Source: Trichobilharzia szidati
Lineage: Eukaryota > Platyhelminthes > Trematoda > Strigeidida > Schistosomatidae
NCBI GenBank assembly: GCA_944472155.2
Contig: OX235272.1
Location: 7,796,354-7,860,353, forward strand
Direction: 5' to 3'
Length of the DNA stretch: 64,000 nt
The notes below the pieces were generated by a model. The model did no database searches, was not told where the DNA came from, and was given only the letters and a program-made list of their open reading frames with translations. This document shows positions 63,166-64,000 of this stretch, in pieces; the stretch's first letter is position 1; each line of letters opens with the position of its first letter. Made by a program: the position numbers and the translations under genes.

Positions 63166-64000
63166 TGTTACAACTGAACTATTCATGCACAGAACTGATC
63201 TTTTACCCGAAAGTGTTAAACATTAACTCAGACGATGAGTCACTTAGCTCAGTGACCCTGTTGCTGTATTCTTGACTGATAGAATAAGGATCACAAATAT
63301 GAGGCTTGTCACTATTTTGCAATAAATAGTTCGTACCAAGTTATATATTCATTCCATCCTGAGCTGTTGGACCATCTTTAACTGAGCATAAATATTCTTT
63401 GATGAGTGAACTGTGAATAAAATAACAGAGTACTGAGGATTTTATATTAGTTTCCTTACCTTTTAGATTGAAGACAAAAGACTTGTTTACGACGTTTTTT
63501 ATTGGAAAACAACACATCACATTTATACATTCTTAGCCACATTACTGTTTGGCTAATTCAGAGGAGAATAAATTGTTCTGATTGGTCGACGATTGGCCCA
63601 AGGTTAAACGAGTTGTCCAATGAGATTGTTCCACACTTTTGCGTCTTCAGCCATTGATTTAAAACCATCGATTTTACTTTTGACTACTTCCTATCAATGT
63701 GAATTACGCTACATAGTCATTCTTTATCAAAGAAAATCTCCTCTTACTGATTGCTGGACAATTCATGCTATGAGATCTTATTCATAAACTTTTGCTTCTA
63801 TTATTTATCTACTTTCTGCTTGTTTTCAAGTAAAATTATTTCATCAAGCTCATGCTGAGCTTTTAGTATCTTATGTACTTTAAATTTTCAAGACAATTCA
63901 CATTCAATATGTTCAATGGGTCATAGAGACTTTAAGAAAACATATTTTAGTATTATTATTACTTTTTTCTGGAAATTTTTCCTTCAAACAAAAATGTTGA
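63166..64000. other. Unassigned AT-rich end of window
   Basis: Bases about 63450-63620 have an order of words (GAAGACAAAAGAC, TTTTATTGGAAAACAACACATC, ACATTTATACATTCTTAG, TGATTGGTCGAC) faintly like the LTRs at 23.4 and 60.4 kb, but ends and duplication are not clear. Nothing else recognised. Confidence 0.35.

Noticed and set aside
63450..63620. Third family of solo LTR
   Set aside because: Word order faintly resembles the LTRs at 23.4 and 60.4 kb, but TG/CA ends and a target duplication are not identifiable.

Overview
The window looks like a piece of AT-rich flatworm (trematode) nuclear DNA, most probably from a schistosome. This is inferred from repeat content only. It combines Penelope-like elements (PLEs) with GIY-YIG endonucleases, CR1-like and RTE/SR2-like non-LTR retrotransposons, tRNA-derived SINEs with hammerhead-ribozyme (Smα-like) sequence, a Ty3/Gypsy-type LTR element and a Merlin DNA transposon. 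All of these groups are known from Schistosoma genomes. There is no bacterial-style operon, no CRISPR array, and no rRNA or ordinary tRNA gene.

Host gene. Five short minus-strand exons can be chained by splice signals and matching phases: 12618-12688, 12518-12574, 7588-7663, 5039-5260 and 2120-2170. Together they encode part of a multi-pass membrane protein that I do not recognise. Its introns hold nearly all the repeats between 2 and 13 kb. A plus-strand exon-like stretch at 14847-15881, split by a PLE, hints at a second gene but is weak.

Repeat layout. 1-11 kb: CR1 fragments, PLE-1 and PLE-2, two RTE families, SINEs. 11-13 kb: a well preserved PLE-3 with inverted ends. 13-23 kb: RTE, PLE-2 with a 14-bp target duplication, a nearly intact CR1 reverse transcriptase (RT), and two PLE-4 copies. 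23-25.4 kb: a nested stack, a PLE-4 copy holding a short LTR retrotransposon with two apparently identical LTRs and an inverted Smα-like pair. 25-37 kb: PLE and RTE fragments and several long inverted repeats. 37-52 kb: RTE, CR1, PLE-2, PLE-5 and PLE-7, and a solo LTR. 52-64 kb: a PLE nested in a PLE, a SINE with a complete hammerhead core, CR1 nested in RTE, a Merlin element with target duplication, a 74-bp-arm palindrome, and an RTE copy inserted into an older RTE copy.

The families appear to depend on one another. One SINE ends like the CR1 LINE and another like the RTE LINE, which suggests each borrows that LINE's machinery. The LTR element has lost almost all of gag-pol, so any movement would need proteins supplied in trans. 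Hammerhead-like cores sit in the SINEs and in the inverted PLE terminal repeats. Nearly all transposon reading frames are broken, so the region reads as a repeat graveyard with a few fairly young insertions.
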